From the NCBI RefSeq assembly GCF_015265435.1, contig NZ_JABJWH010000021.1, forward strand, positions 1 through 64,000: 64,000 nucleotides of DNA, given 5' to 3'. Made by a program: the position numbers and the translations under genes. The notes below the pieces were generated by a model. The model did no database searches and was not told where the DNA came from. It saw nothing but the letters and a program-made list of their open reading frames with translations. Position 1 is the first letter of the stretch. Every line of letters begins with the position of its first letter. The DNA is from Alloalcanivorax profundimaris (GTDB lineage Bacteria > Pseudomonadota > Gammaproteobacteria > Pseudomonadales > Alcanivoracaceae). Below, one piece after another: positions 26,711-36,574 of this stretch.

Positions 26711-26830
26711 GCGTCCCGGCGTGGCCCCCTTTCCGGGAACGCCGTGAACCCGTCCCTGGGGCTCCCGGTTTGACATCCTGTCAAACAGGGTCCCGGAAAG
26801 GGGGCCACGCCGGGACGCGCCGAGGTAGCT
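26711..26830. repeat. Long inverted repeat element, copy C
   Basis: Inverted orientation relative to copy B: GCGTCCCGGCGTGGCCCCCT, then the palindrome GTTTGACATCCTGTCAAAC (26768-26786), then the inverse arm ending GGGACGCGC and GAGGTAGC. About 75 bases later comes REP pair R5. The sequence between the two, GGAATGAGCGGTTGGGGGCG..., is also shared with copy D. Confidence 0.87.
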
Positions 26831-26904
26831 GCCACGACAGGTAGCCGGAATGAGCGGTTGGGGGCGTGGCGGGTGCGGCTGGCACCGAGCGTGGAAAGGA
26901 TGCG

Positions 26905-26992
26905 GTAGGAGCGACTTTAGTCGCGATGGGGGTGGCACGGCGGTTCAGGGGGTGATCGCGACTAAAGCGGGATGCCGCCCAGTCGCTCCTAC
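26905..26992. repeat. REP pair R5 (short-long)
   Basis: A short foot of the TTTAGTCGCGAT subtype, spacer about 27 bases, and an inverted long foot with AAGCGGGATGCCGCCCAG. It lies between the esterase and the convergent lipoprotein gene. Confidence 0.85.
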
Positions 26993-27016
26993 GCGTGTTA
27001 GAGGCGCGGGCGGGGG

Positions 27017-27883
27017 TCAGCCGCTCTGGCCGTCGTCGTCGGCGGCGGGGCGGCGGAGCAGTTCGTCGATGCCGTAGCAGGGGCCGGCCATCAGGTTCTG
27101 CGCCAGCATGAAGCGGTCCCGGGGGGTGTCGGCGGTCATTTCCGCCACGCTCAGGGATTCCAGCATCCAGGTGTCCCAGACGTTGACGAAGTGGGCGCGG
27201 ATGTCCACGTCGCCGCGCAGCATGTCCGCCTGCAGGGCGGTGACGGTGAGGTCGCCACCGTCCCGCTCCACCTGGTAGCCCTGGTTGGGGTAGCCCACCT
27301 CCAGGCAGGCCAGGAAGTTCTTCATGGAGCGTTCCGAGGGCTGGCCCAGGGAAAACGCCAGAGGCTGGTCGGGCAGATCATCAAGGACCTGCAGGATATG
27401 GGCGTCGGCGAGCCGTTCGCGCAGGCGTGCCTGGTTCTCTTCCTCGGCGTTGGCTTGCTGGCGTTCCTCGGCGTCGCGCCGGGCGGCCTCCATGGCTTCG
27501 CGCACCCGCCGCTCTTCCGCGCGCTGTTCCGCCAGCGCCCGCTGGTGGGCCTGCTCGGCCTGGTAGGCCCGTTCCACCAGGCGCGCCATTTCCTGGTTGA
27601 AACGGCGTGCTTCCTCGATGCGCCGGCGGCAGGCCGGCAGCCACAGTTCCTCGAGGGTGCGTCGCGGTACGTAGCGTTCGGTGTCGTGGGCCTGGCGCAG
27701 GTTTTCGCAGCTGCCCTCCAGGGCACCCAGGTCGCGGATGGCGGTGTAATCGAGCCCGTCCACCGTGGCCGGCGCCGGGATGCGGCCGATCAGGCCGGCG
27801 GTGGTGTTCATCAGGGAAGCGCAGCCGCTCAGGCCCATGGCCAGCAGCCCCACCCCCAACAACAACGGTAAACGGCGCGTCAT
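27017..27883 (-). CDS. Lipoprotein with central coiled coil, function unknown
   Basis: 288 aa. The N-terminus MTRRLPLLLGVGLLAMGLSGC has a lipobox LSGC with the acylated Cys at 21. A long charged, Glu/Arg/Ala-rich segment (about residues 85-165) is predicted to be coiled coil. The C-terminal part has spaced cysteines and no family I recognise. Residue +2 after Cys is Ala, so outer-membrane sorting is expected. It lies downstream of the fumarase gene on the same strand, 121 bases away. Confidence 0.65.
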   Translation of the reverse strand: MTRRLPLLLGVGLLAMGLSGCASLMNTTAGLIGRIPAPATVDGLDYTAIRDLGALEGSCENLRQAHDTERYVPRRTLEELWLPACRRRIEEARRFNQEMARLVERAYQAEQAHQRALAEQRAEERRVREAMEAARRDAEERQQANAEEENQARLRERLADAHILQVLDDLPDQPLAFSLGQPSERSMKNFLACLEVGYPNQGYQVERDGGDLTVTALQADMLRGDVDIRAHFVNVWDTWMLESLSVAEMTADTPRDRFMLAQNLMAGPCYGIDELLRRPAADDDGQSG

Positions 27884-27951
27884 AAAAAAAAAGCCAATCG
27901 ACGGCGATCAAGACTTCCGGCGCCGGGTCCATTGAACCGGGCCCGGCGTCC

Positions 27952-27980
27952 CCCGGTGCTCTAGGAGTCCAGGCACCGGG
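27952..27980. other. Perfect 8-bp hairpin in the fumarase-lipoprotein gap
   Basis: CCCGGTGC and GCACCGGG are separated by 13 bases, 25 bases after the fumarase stop on the minus strand. There is no T-run, so it is not a standard terminator. It may be an RNA processing or stability hairpin. Confidence 0.4.
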
Positions 27981-28004
27981 TTAAGTTCCGTCAAAGTGGA
28001 AGAT

Positions 28005-29534
28005 TCAGGCGGTTTCCGCTTTTTCGGCGATTTTCTTCTTCCAGATCACCGGGCCGGTCTTGTGCACGGACTCGCCCTCGGAGTCCACCGCCACGGTCAC
28101 CGGCATGTCCTCCACCTCGAACTCGTAGATGGCTTCCATGCCCAGGTCCTCGAAGGCGGCCACGCGGGAATGGCGAATCGCCTTGGACACCAGGTAGGCG
28201 GCGCCGCCCACGGCCATCAGGTAGACCGCCTTGTTGTCCTTGATCGCCTCGATGGCGGTGTCGCCACGCTCGGCCTTGCCGACCATGCCGATCAGGCCGG
28301 TCTTCTCCAGCATGGTGCGGGTGAACTTGTCCATGCGGGTGGCGGTGGTCGGGCCGGCCGGGCCCACCACTTCGTCGCCCACCGGGTCCACCGGGCCCAC
28401 GTAGTAGATAAAGCGGTTGGTGAAGTCCACCGGCAGTTCCTCGCCCTTGGCGATCATGTCCACCATGCGCTTGTGGGCGGCGTCACGGCCGGTGAGCAGC
28501 TTGCCGGACAGCAGCAGGGTGTCGCCGGGCTGCCAGGTTTGCACTTCTTCCGGGGTCACGGTGTCGAGGTTGACGCGCTTGGCGCCCTCGTCGTTGCCCC
28601 AGGCGATGTCCGGCCATTCCTCCAGGTCCGGCGCCTTCAGGTCCGCCGGGCCGGTGCCGTCGAGAATGAAGTGGGCGTGGCGGGTGGCGGCGCAGTTGGG
28701 AATGATCGCCACCGGCTTGTTGGCGGCGTGGGTGGGGTAATCCGCCACCTTCACGTCCAGCACCGTGGTCAGGCCGCCCAGGCCCTGGGCGCCGATGCCC
28801 AGGGCGTTGACCTTCTCGTACAGCTCCAGGCGCAGTTCCTCGGCGCGGGTCTGGGCGCCCCGGGCCTGCAGCTCGTGGATGTCGATCGGGTCCATCAGGG
28901 ATTCCTTGGCCAGCAGCATGGCCTTCTCGGCGGTGCCGCCGATGCCGATGCCGAGCATCCCCGGCGGGCACCAGCCGGCGCCCATCTTCGGCACCTGCTC
29001 GAGCACCCAGTCGACCACGGAATCGGACGGGTTGAGCATGGCGAACTTGGACTTCGCCTCGGAGCCGCCGCCCTTGGCCGCCACGTCGATTTCCAGTTTG
29101 TCACCGGGGACGATGGAGTAGTTGATCACCGCCGGGGTGTTGTCCTTGGTGTTAGCGCGCTTGCCGTCCGGGTCCGCCAGCACCGAGGCGCGCAGCACGT
29201 TGTCCGGGTGGTTGTAGGCGCGGCGCACGCCCTCGTTGATCATGTCGTCGAGGCTCATACTCTCTTCCCCGGAGGACGCCTCGAACGTCACGTTCATGCC
29301 GACCTTGGCGAACACCGTGACGATGCCGGTGTCCTGACAGATCGGCCGATGCCCCATGGCGGACATGCGCGAGTTCACCAGAATCTGCGCCATGGCGTCC
29401 TTGGCCGCCTTGCTCTCTTCCTTTTCGTAGGCTTCCTTGACGCCACGAATGAAATCCACCGGGTGGTAGTAGGAGATGTACTGCAGGGCGTCGGCCACGC
29501 TCTGAATCAGATCGTCCTGGCGAATCACCGTCAT
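28005..29534 (-). CDS. fumA: Class I (4Fe-4S) fumarate hydratase
   Basis: 509 aa from MTVIRQDDLIQSV, with AGGAGT upstream. Cysteine motifs RPICQDTGIVTVF, PNCAATRHAHF and the GWCPPGMLGIGIGG region mark the iron-sulfur hydrolyase. The C-terminal beta domain begins near VNLDTVTPEEV and has the GPAGPTTATRMDKF motif. The enzyme interconverts fumarate and malate in the TCA cycle and is oxygen-sensitive. The sequence is of the single-chain FumA/FumB type. Confidence 0.93.
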   Translation of the reverse strand: MTVIRQDDLIQSVADALQYISYYHPVDFIRGVKEAYEKEESKAAKDAMAQILVNSRMSAMGHRPICQDTGIVTVFAKVGMNVTFEASSGEESMSLDDMINEGVRRAYNHPDNVLRASVLADPDGKRANTKDNTPAVINYSIVPGDKLEIDVAAKGGGSEAKSKFAMLNPSDSVVDWVLEQVPKMGAGWCPPGMLGIGIGGTAEKAMLLAKESLMDPIDIHELQARGAQTRAEELRLELYEKVNALGIGAQGLGGLTTVLDVKVADYPTHAANKPVAIIPNCAATRHAHFILDGTGPADLKAPDLEEWPDIAWGNDEGAKRVNLDTVTPEEVQTWQPGDTLLLSGKLLTGRDAAHKRMVDMIAKGEELPVDFTNRFIYYVGPVDPVGDEVVGPAGPTTATRMDKFTRTMLEKTGLIGMVGKAERGDTAIEAIKDNKAVYLMAVGGAAYLVSKAIRHSRVAAFEDLGMEAIYEFEVEDMPVTVAVDSEGESVHKTGPVIWKKKIAEKAETA

Positions 29535-29672
29535 CGGGGTACTCCTGGGCTTGGAACGAGGGGCGCGCATTATAGCCCAGGGTGGCGGCGTGTTCACCCG
29601 CCCGCGTCAGACGCTGGCACCACCGCCCGGCACCCGGCAGAATCCCGGTTCTGACAAAGGACGGAGAACCGC

Positions 29673-30971
29673 GTGGGCGGCAACGACGACAAACTGGGCC
29701 TGGCGACGGTCACCGCCATCGGCATCGGCGGCATGATCGGCGGCGGCATCTTCGCGGTGCTCGGGCTGGCCATCGCCACCGCCGGCCACGCCGTGGCCCT
29801 GACCCTGGCCGGCGGCGGCGTGATCGCCCTGCTCACCGGCCTGTCCTACGCCCATCTGGGGCTCGCCTACCGGGACGACGGCGGCAGCTTCACCTACATC
29901 GAGAAGGCGTTCGACTCCCCCACCCTGGCCGGCTTCGCCGGCTGGTTGCTGGTGGCCGGCTACGTCGGCACCCTGGCGCTCTACGCCAGCGCCTTCGGCG
30001 ACTACGGCGCCAGCCTGCTCACCGAGCCCGGCGGCAAGCCGGTGCTGGCGCCGCTGCTGGCCGCCGGGGTGCTGCTGGCGTTCCTGGCCATCAACCTGAC
30101 CGGCGCCAGGCTCTCCGGCGGCGTGGAATTGACGGTGGTGGCCATCAAGCTGGCGATCCTGGCGCTGTTCGCCGTGGTCGGTTTCACCACCGTGCAGCCG
30201 GATCATTTCACCCCCCTGTTCGACCGGGGCCTGGTCACGCCGCTGGCGGCCATGGCACTGATCTTCGTGGCCTACGAAGGCTTCGAGCTGATCCCCAACG
30301 CGGTGGACGAAATGAAGGACCCGGAGCGCAATCTCAAGCGCGCCCTGGTGATCGCCATCCTGGTCACCACCGCCCTGTACGTGGTGGTGGCCCTGGTGGC
30401 CCAGGGCAATCTCACCGCCACGCAGATTCAGCAGGACCAGGAGTACGTGCTGGCGGTGGCCGCGCGCCCCACCCTGGGCCAGGCGGGCTTCGTGCTGATC
30501 GGCCTGGCGGCGCTGCTGTCCACCGCCTCGGCGATCAACGCCACCCTGTTCGGCGCCGCCCGGCTGGCCATGGTGATGGCCCGGGAGCACGCCCTGCCCC
30601 GGGTGTTCTCCCTGCGCGAACGGACCCGGTCGGTGCCCTGGGTGGCGTTGCTGGTGCTCACCGGCCTGGCGCTGCTGTTCACCCTGGGGGCGCCGCTGGC
30701 GGTGATCTCCACCTTCGCCAGCGCCACCTTCCTGATCATTTTCACGGCGGTGAACCTGGCGGCGCTCAAACGGCACCGGGCCATCCGGTTGAACCGCTGG
30801 GTGCCCCTGGCCGGGGCGCTGCTGGCGGCGGCCAGCCTGGTGGTCCTGCTGGTGCACACCGGGCGCCAGGACCCGGAGGGGTTGGCCTGGCTGGGCGGGT
30901 TCTATCTGGTGGCGGGGGTGTTGGAGGCGGTTCTGGTGGCCCGGCGTGGGCGGCGGGCTTATCGCGACTGA
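29673..30971 (+). CDS. APC-superfamily amino acid permease
   Basis: 432 aa with a GTG start after ACGGAGA. Twelve membrane helices are expected. Motif IGIGGMIGGGIFAVLG in the first helix is the APC signature, and VAYEGFELIPNAVDEMKDPERN is the conserved helix 6 and loop. Substrate is unknown; it resembles yeast/bacterial amino acid permeases lacking a charged helix 3 pattern. The last codons, TAT-CGC-GAC-TGA, come from REP pair R6, so the REP provides the stop codon. Confidence 0.82.
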   Translation: MGGNDDKLGLATVTAIGIGGMIGGGIFAVLGLAIATAGHAVALTLAGGGVIALLTGLSYAHLGLAYRDDGGSFTYIEKAFDSPTLAGFAGWLLVAGYVGTLALYASAFGDYGASLLTEPGGKPVLAPLLAAGVLLAFLAINLTGARLSGGVELTVVAIKLAILALFAVVGFTTVQPDHFTPLFDRGLVTPLAAMALIFVAYEGFELIPNAVDEMKDPERNLKRALVIAILVTTALYVVVALVAQGNLTATQIQQDQEYVLAVAARPTLGQAGFVLIGLAALLSTASAINATLFGAARLAMVMAREHALPRVFSLRERTRSVPWVALLVLTGLALLFTLGAPLAVISTFASATFLIIFTAVNLAALKRHRAIRLNRWVPLAGALLAAASLVVLLVHTGRQDPEGLAWLGGFYLVAGVLEAVLVARRGRRAYRD

Positions 30972-31015
30972 AGTCGCTCCTACAGTGGCTCTGTAGGAGC
31001 GGCTTTAGCCGCGAT
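30961..31015. repeat. REP pair R6 (short-short) overlapping the permease 3' end
   Basis: ATCGCGACTGAAGTCGCTCC faces GTAGGAGCGGCTTTAGCCG, a compensated variant in which both stem strands have changed (GGCTTTAGCC). It overlaps the last 11 bases of the APC permease and lies just before the convergent hydrolase stop. Confidence 0.9.
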
Positions 31016-31024
31016 CCGCACGGA

Positions 31025-31903
31025 TCAGACCAGGCATTCCCCGCGCTGCAGGTGGCGCACCAGCAGATCGGCCACCGCGTCCGGCCGCTCCAGGTGCAGG
31101 AAGTGCCCGGCGTCTTCCACCCGCTCCACGTACAGGCCGGCGGGAAAATCATCGGTGTTGATGGTGTGGTCCAGCAGCCTCGGGCTCATGCAGCCGTCGC
31201 GCTCGCCCATCAGCACCTGGGTCGGCACCGTCACATCCAGGGACAGCCACTCCTGGGCCTCGCGCTGCTGCTTGCGCCACAGGCGGATCAGGTGCCGGTA
31301 CCAGCCCAGGGCGGCGGGCAGCACGCCGGGCTCCGCCAGGACGCGTTTGGCGTTCTCCAGGTACTCGCCCGGTTCCCAGTCCGGCGACCAGCGCCGCCAC
31401 AGCCGCTCCACGCCGCCCAGGTCGTCGCGCTTGAGCCAGGCCTCCGGGGCCACCGGCAGCTGGAAGAACTGCATGTAGCCGCTCAGCTTGATCTGCTCGG
31501 GCACCTTGAGCAGGGCCTTGGGCAGGCGCTTGAGCGGCGGGATCGCCAGGGCGTTGAAGGTGCAGAACGAATCCGGGTAGCGGGCGCAGGCCAGGTAGCC
31601 CACGGCGGCGCCCCAATCATGGCCGATCAGATGCACGCGGCCACCGAGCTGGTTGGCGAACACCAGCAGATCGTCCACGGCGGCGTGCAGGGAGTAATCG
31701 CCACTGCCGGGCTGGCAGGACGGCGCGTAGCCGCGCAGTGCCGGCGCCACGCCGGTGTAGCCGGCGTCCGCCAGGCGCTCCAGGATACCGGCCCAGTTCT
31801 CATGGCAGTCGGGAAAGCCATGCAGCAGGATCACCGGCTCGCCGTCACCGGTGAGCAGGGCGGGAAAGCGCAGGTGCCCGTTGACCAGTTCCACTTGCTT
31901 CAT
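31025..31903 (-). CDS. Alpha/beta hydrolase, epoxide hydrolase-like
   Basis: 292 aa from MKQVELVNGHLRFPALL. Motifs: VILLHGFPDCHENW (oxyanion region), nucleophile elbow LIGHDWGAAVGYLA with Asp as nucleophile, MGERDGCMS acid region, and the catalytic His in EDAGHFLHLERPD. An Asp nucleophile fits epoxide hydrolases or haloalkane dehalogenases. It starts two bases after the acylphosphatase stop; they appear to be cotranscribed. Confidence 0.82.
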   Translation of the reverse strand: MKQVELVNGHLRFPALLTGDGEPVILLHGFPDCHENWAGILERLADAGYTGVAPALRGYAPSCQPGSGDYSLHAAVDDLLVFANQLGGRVHLIGHDWGAAVGYLACARYPDSFCTFNALAIPPLKRLPKALLKVPEQIKLSGYMQFFQLPVAPEAWLKRDDLGGVERLWRRWSPDWEPGEYLENAKRVLAEPGVLPAALGWYRHLIRLWRKQQREAQEWLSLDVTVPTQVLMGERDGCMSPRLLDHTINTDDFPAGLYVERVEDAGHFLHLERPDAVADLLVRHLQRGECLV

Positions 31904-31904
31904 A

Positions 31905-32198
31905 TCAGACGCCAATCTCGAAATCCGTGTAGCGGCGGAGTTCGGCCTCGCTGACGCACAGCCCGGTGACGTCGGCGCCTTCCGGGCCTTCGCGCATCCA
32001 GACGATGAGCGTTTCCACCGCGTCGTCGCCGCCCTCCAGCCAGGCTTCCACGCGGCCGTCGGGCAGGTTGCGCACCCAGCCGGCGACGCCCAGATGGCGC
32101 GCCCGTTGCTGGGTGGAGGCCCGATAGTACACACCCTGAACACGGCCCCGGACGGTAACTTGTCGGGCAATTTCGGATTTATTGTTCATTTTTTTCAT
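31905..32198 (-). CDS. acyP: Acylphosphatase
   Basis: 97 aa. The signature RGRVQGVYYRASTQQRARHLGVAGWVRNLPDGRVE holds the phosphate-binding loop with its Arg and the catalytic Asn. It hydrolyses acyl phosphates in the cytoplasm. An internal ATG three codons later could be the true start. It overlaps the yihY stop by 20 bases. Confidence 0.92.
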   Translation of the reverse strand: MKKMNNKSEIARQVTVRGRVQGVYYRASTQQRARHLGVAGWVRNLPDGRVEAWLEGGDDAVETLIVWMREGPEGADVTGLCVSEAELRRYTDFEIGV

Positions 32199-33495
32199 CC
32201 CGTTGATGGTGATCGTCGTTGTCCTCGCCCACCCGGTTCTCGAACAAACTTTCCAGGTCGAATTCCAGGGGCCCGTGCAAGCCCCGGCGGGCCTCGTCGC
32301 AGCGCTGCTTGAGGGTGGCCTCCCAGGGTTCCTTGCCGTGGGCGTTGACGCGCAGCTGCTGCTCCGCCGGCCAGGGCATCATCGCCACCAGCTGCGACAG
32401 GGTGAGCCGGCGCAGGTCCCGGGTCAGCACGTAGCCGCCTTCCTCGGTGCGCCGGATCAGCCGGCAGTCCTGCAGCAGGTTGCGGAAATCGTCCCAGTGG
32501 GTGACGCCGGACTCCTGCATCACCTGACGCACCTCGGTGCTGCGCAGAATGCGCCCGTGGCGCTGGCGCTCCCAGAACACCCGCAGCAGGCGCAGCAACG
32601 CCTGGGTGCCGGGCACCCGGCGGCGGTGCTCCTGGAACACCACCAGGGCGCGCACCAGCTCGGCGCCGAGCAGCACCAGAATCCAGGAAATATAGATCCA
32701 CAGCAGGAACAGCGGCACCGCCGCGAAGGCGCCGTAGACCACCTGGTAGTTGGGCGCGTGCTTGATGAACTGGGCGAAGGCGGTCTTGGCCAGCTCGAAC
32801 AGCAACGCCGCCACGGCGGCGCCGATCAAACCCTGACGTACCGGCACCGAGGTGTTGGGCACCATGATGTAGAGCAGCGACAGCATGGCGAAGGTGAAGA
32901 AGAACGGCAGCACCGACAGCCAGAAGCGCACCCCGCCCAGGTAGGCCACGGTGTCGCTGATCAGCGACACCGAGGTCAGGTAGGAGGAGATGCCCAGGCC
33001 GGCGCCCAGCAACAGCGGCCCCAGGGACAGCACCGCCCAGTACGTCATCAGGCTGAACAGCCCCTTGCGCGGCTGGCGGATGCGCCAGATGCGGTTGAGG
33101 GTCTGCTCGATGGTGCGCAGCATCAGCACCGCGGTGACGATCAGAAACACCACCCCCACGCCGGTCAGATTGGTGGCCTGCTGGGAAAACGTCGCCAGGT
33201 AGCCGAGAATCTGGTTGCCCGCCGAGGGCACGAAATATTCGAACGCCCATTTCTGGATCGCCAGGCCGCGTTCGTTGAGCGATGGAATGGCGGCGATCAC
33301 CGCGAACATCACCGTCATGATCGGCACGATGGCGAACAGCGTGGTGTAGGTCAGCGCCGCGGCGCTGGACTGACAGCCGTCTTCCACGAACTGACGCCGC
33401 AATAACTGCAGAAACGCCCACACCGACGCCGCCCGGGCGCGGAACGGAATCACCGGTGGTTCGTCGGTTTTCGCCGGCTCGTTGTTCTCGCTCAC
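32179..33495 (-). CDS. YihY/UPF0761-family inner membrane protein
   Basis: 438 aa. The start is taken as GTG at 33495 (VSENNEPAKTDEPP) because AAGGAA precedes it; no ATG occurs near the family N-terminus. Six or so membrane helices follow; the core AAALTYTTLFAIVPIMTVMFA and YGAFAAVPLFLLWIYISWILVLLGAEL are YihY signatures. A cytoplasmic C-terminal extension of about 150 residues contains a winged-helix-like segment. It was formerly mis-assigned as RNase BN; the true role is unknown. Confidence 0.88.
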   Translation of the reverse strand: MSENNEPAKTDEPPVIPFRARAASVWAFLQLLRRQFVEDGCQSSAAALTYTTLFAIVPIMTVMFAVIAAIPSLNERGLAIQKWAFEYFVPSAGNQILGYLATFSQQATNLTGVGVVFLIVTAVLMLRTIEQTLNRIWRIRQPRKGLFSLMTYWAVLSLGPLLLGAGLGISSYLTSVSLISDTVAYLGGVRFWLSVLPFFFTFAMLSLLYIMVPNTSVPVRQGLIGAAVAALLFELAKTAFAQFIKHAPNYQVVYGAFAAVPLFLLWIYISWILVLLGAELVRALVVFQEHRRRVPGTQALLRLLRVFWERQRHGRILRSTEVRQVMQESGVTHWDDFRNLLQDCRLIRRTEEGGYVLTRDLRRLTLSQLVAMMPWPAEQQLRVNAHGKEPWEATLKQRCDEARRGLHGPLEFDLESLFENRVGEDNDDHHQRDEKNEQ

Positions 33496-33599
33496 TGGTT
33501 TCCTTAAGTCGTTATCCGTTTCGTCGCCGCCGCTCCTACAATGGGCGCGGCGCGTACCGTACAATGCCCCGCATCGAATCCATCAACGGCATTGCTCCA

Positions 33600-34558
<959 letters not shown>

Positions 34559-34585
34559 CGGCCGCGGGGGAGCGGAAGGACGAAC

Positions 34586-34927
34586 ATGCTGGATTTCATT
34601 TTACGCGCTTGCTACGCGCTGCTGTTGTTGCTGGGCGTGGCCGCGCAGTTCTGGTTCGCGCCGCCCAACGCGCCGGTGGCGGCGTCGGTGATCATGGCGA
34701 TGGTGCTGTATCTGCCGCTGTTGCTGATGGCGGTGGCGCCGCTGCGGCTGCATCCGCGCTCGCTCACCTGGCTGTGCTTCCTGCTGCTGTTCTATTTCTG
34801 CGGTTACGTGATCCAGTGTCTGAACCCGCCGCCGCAGCGCACTCTGGCCATCGTCCAGCTGTCGCTGACCGTGGTCCTGTTCCTCGCCGCCATGCAGTTG
34901 ATCCGGCGGGGCCCCCGTGCGGATTGA
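34586..34927 (+). CDS. DUF2069 membrane protein
   Basis: 113 aa with four membrane helices (LLLLLGVAAQFWF, AMVLYLPLLLMAVAPL, LCFLLLFYFCGYVIQ, LTVVLFLAAMQLI). This small integral protein follows wrbA in many gammaproteobacteria and its job is unknown. The stop overlaps the start of the RDD gene by 11 bases. Confidence 0.78.
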   Translation: MLDFILRACYALLLLLGVAAQFWFAPPNAPVAASVIMAMVLYLPLLLMAVAPLRLHPRSLTWLCFLLLFYFCGYVIQCLNPPPQRTLAIVQLSLTVVLFLAAMQLIRRGPRAD

Positions 34928-35609
34928 CGACCAGCTGCACATCGATACCCCGGAAGGCGCCCGGCTCAGCCTGTCCCTGGCCGGGCCGATTCCCCGTGCC
35001 CTGGCCTACGGGCTGGACCTGGCCCTGCGCGGGCTGATCCTGTTCCTGGTGTCGATTCCGCTGATGCTGATGGGCGGCCACGGCTACGGCCTCTACCTGG
35101 TGCTGATGTTCCTGCTGGAATGGTTCTACCCGGTGTTCTTCGAGATGCTCTGGCAGGGCCGTACCCCGGGCAAGCGCGCCATGAAGCTGGCGGTGGTGCA
35201 CGGCAACGGCGCGCCGCTGAGCCTTAACGGCAGCCTGGTGCGCAACCTGCTGCGCACCGCCGACCTGTTCCCCATCGCCTACCTCACCGGCTTCGTGGTG
35301 ATGCTGATCTCGCCGCGCCTGCAACGGCTCGGCGACCTGGCCGCGGACACCGTGGTGATCCACGTGCCCGAGCCGCTGCAGGCGCAGCGGTCCCCCGGCG
35401 AGGGCAGCGAGGCACCGGACTGGCCCCTGAGCCGGGACGACCAGCTGGTGCTGCTGGCCTTCAGCGAACGGGCCCCGGGCCTGTCCCGGCAGCGCCAGGA
35501 GGAACTGGCGCGGCTGGCCTTCCCCGAGCAGCCGCCACCGGCCGCCCTGGAAAAACTGCGCCGCGTGGCCCGCCACGTGCTCGGCGACCCGGGCGGAGGG
35601 CGGCCATGA
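34917..35609 (+). CDS. RDD-family membrane protein
   Basis: 230 aa. The RDD signature is present as RALAYGLDLALRG (Arg and Asp-type residues), then a TM pair and WQGRTPGKRAMKLAVVH. A hydrophilic C-terminal tail of about 80 residues follows. It may be a membrane scaffold or ion-related protein. It is the first gene of a six-gene set ending in DUF58, with 4-base overlap to the next gene. Confidence 0.82.
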   Translation: MRIDDQLHIDTPEGARLSLSLAGPIPRALAYGLDLALRGLILFLVSIPLMLMGGHGYGLYLVLMFLLEWFYPVFFEMLWQGRTPGKRAMKLAVVHGNGAPLSLNGSLVRNLLRTADLFPIAYLTGFVVMLISPRLQRLGDLAADTVVIHVPEPLQAQRSPGEGSEAPDWPLSRDDQLVLLAFSERAPGLSRQRQEELARLAFPEQPPPAALEKLRRVARHVLGDPGGGRP

Positions 35610-36574
35610 GACAGAGCCAGTTCGAACTGCGCTACCGGCCGCTCTGGGAGCGCCTGGAAACCACCCTCAAGGGGCTGGAAGGCGTGGGCAAGCCGCCGGC
35701 GGAAAACCTGTCCGCGTTCGCCGCCGACTACCAGAGCCTGTGCCATCAGCTGGCCCTGGCCCGGGAACGCGGCTACAGCCTGGCGCTGCAAAGCTACCTC
35801 AACGACCTGATGCTGCGCGCCCACCGCCAGCTCTACCGCCACCGGGCGCCGCTGCTGCCGCGCCTGGCCGCCTTCTTCGCCCGGGGCTTTCCCCAGGCGG
35901 TGCGCCGCCAGTGGCGCTGGCACCTGATCAGCACCCTGGCGTTCGTGCTGTCGGCGGCGCTGGTATGGGGCCTGATCCAGCACGACCCGGAGCTGGTGCA
36001 CACCGTGGTGGGCCCGGATCAGGTCGCCGACCTGGAGGAAATGTACCACCCGGACCTGCGCGATACCGGCGACCGGGGCCGGGCCGACGACGTAATGATG
36101 TTCGGCTATTACATCTACAACAACATCGGCATCGCCTTCCGCACCTTCGCCGGCGGCCTGCTGCTGGGCGTGGGCGCCCTGCTGGCGATGCTGTTCAACG
36201 GCAGCTTCTTCGGCGCCGCCGCCGCCCACCTGAGCCTGGCCGGGGCATCACAGCCGTTCTTCACCTTCGTGATCGCCCACGGCGCCCCGGAGCTCACCGC
36301 CATCATGCTGGCCGGCGGCTGCGGCCTGAGGCTGGGCTGGTCGGTGCTGGCGCCGGGCTCCTGGAGCCGGGTGGACGCGGTGCGCCGGGCCGCCGGCGAG
36401 TGCCTGCCGGTGATGTACGGCGTGTTCGTGCTGCTGGTGATCGCCGCCTTCATCGAGGCGTTCTGGTCGTCCCGGGAGCTGGCGCCACAGATCAAGTACG
36501 GCGTCGGCGCGGCCTGCTGGGGCGTGCTGTACCTGTACCTGTTTCTGGCCGGGAGGCGCCATGGATCTGAATAG
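35606..36574 (+). CDS. Stage II sporulation protein M (SpoIIM/DUF95)-like membrane protein
   Basis: 322 aa. A cytoplasmic N-terminus (about 1-105) is followed by five or so membrane helices, with NNIGIAFRTFAGGLLLGVGAL and FFTFVIAHGAPELTAIMLAGG matching the DUF95 core (conserved HGxxE motif). In non-sporulating bacteria this family is in MoxR/DUF58 operons, not sporulation. It overlaps DUF4129 gene by 14 bases. Confidence 0.83.
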   Translation: MRQSQFELRYRPLWERLETTLKGLEGVGKPPAENLSAFAADYQSLCHQLALARERGYSLALQSYLNDLMLRAHRQLYRHRAPLLPRLAAFFARGFPQAVRRQWRWHLISTLAFVLSAALVWGLIQHDPELVHTVVGPDQVADLEEMYHPDLRDTGDRGRADDVMMFGYYIYNNIGIAFRTFAGGLLLGVGALLAMLFNGSFFGAAAAHLSLAGASQPFFTFVIAHGAPELTAIMLAGGCGLRLGWSVLAPGSWSRVDAVRRAAGECLPVMYGVFVLLVIAAFIEAFWSSRELAPQIKYGVGAACWGVLYLYLFLAGRRHGSE

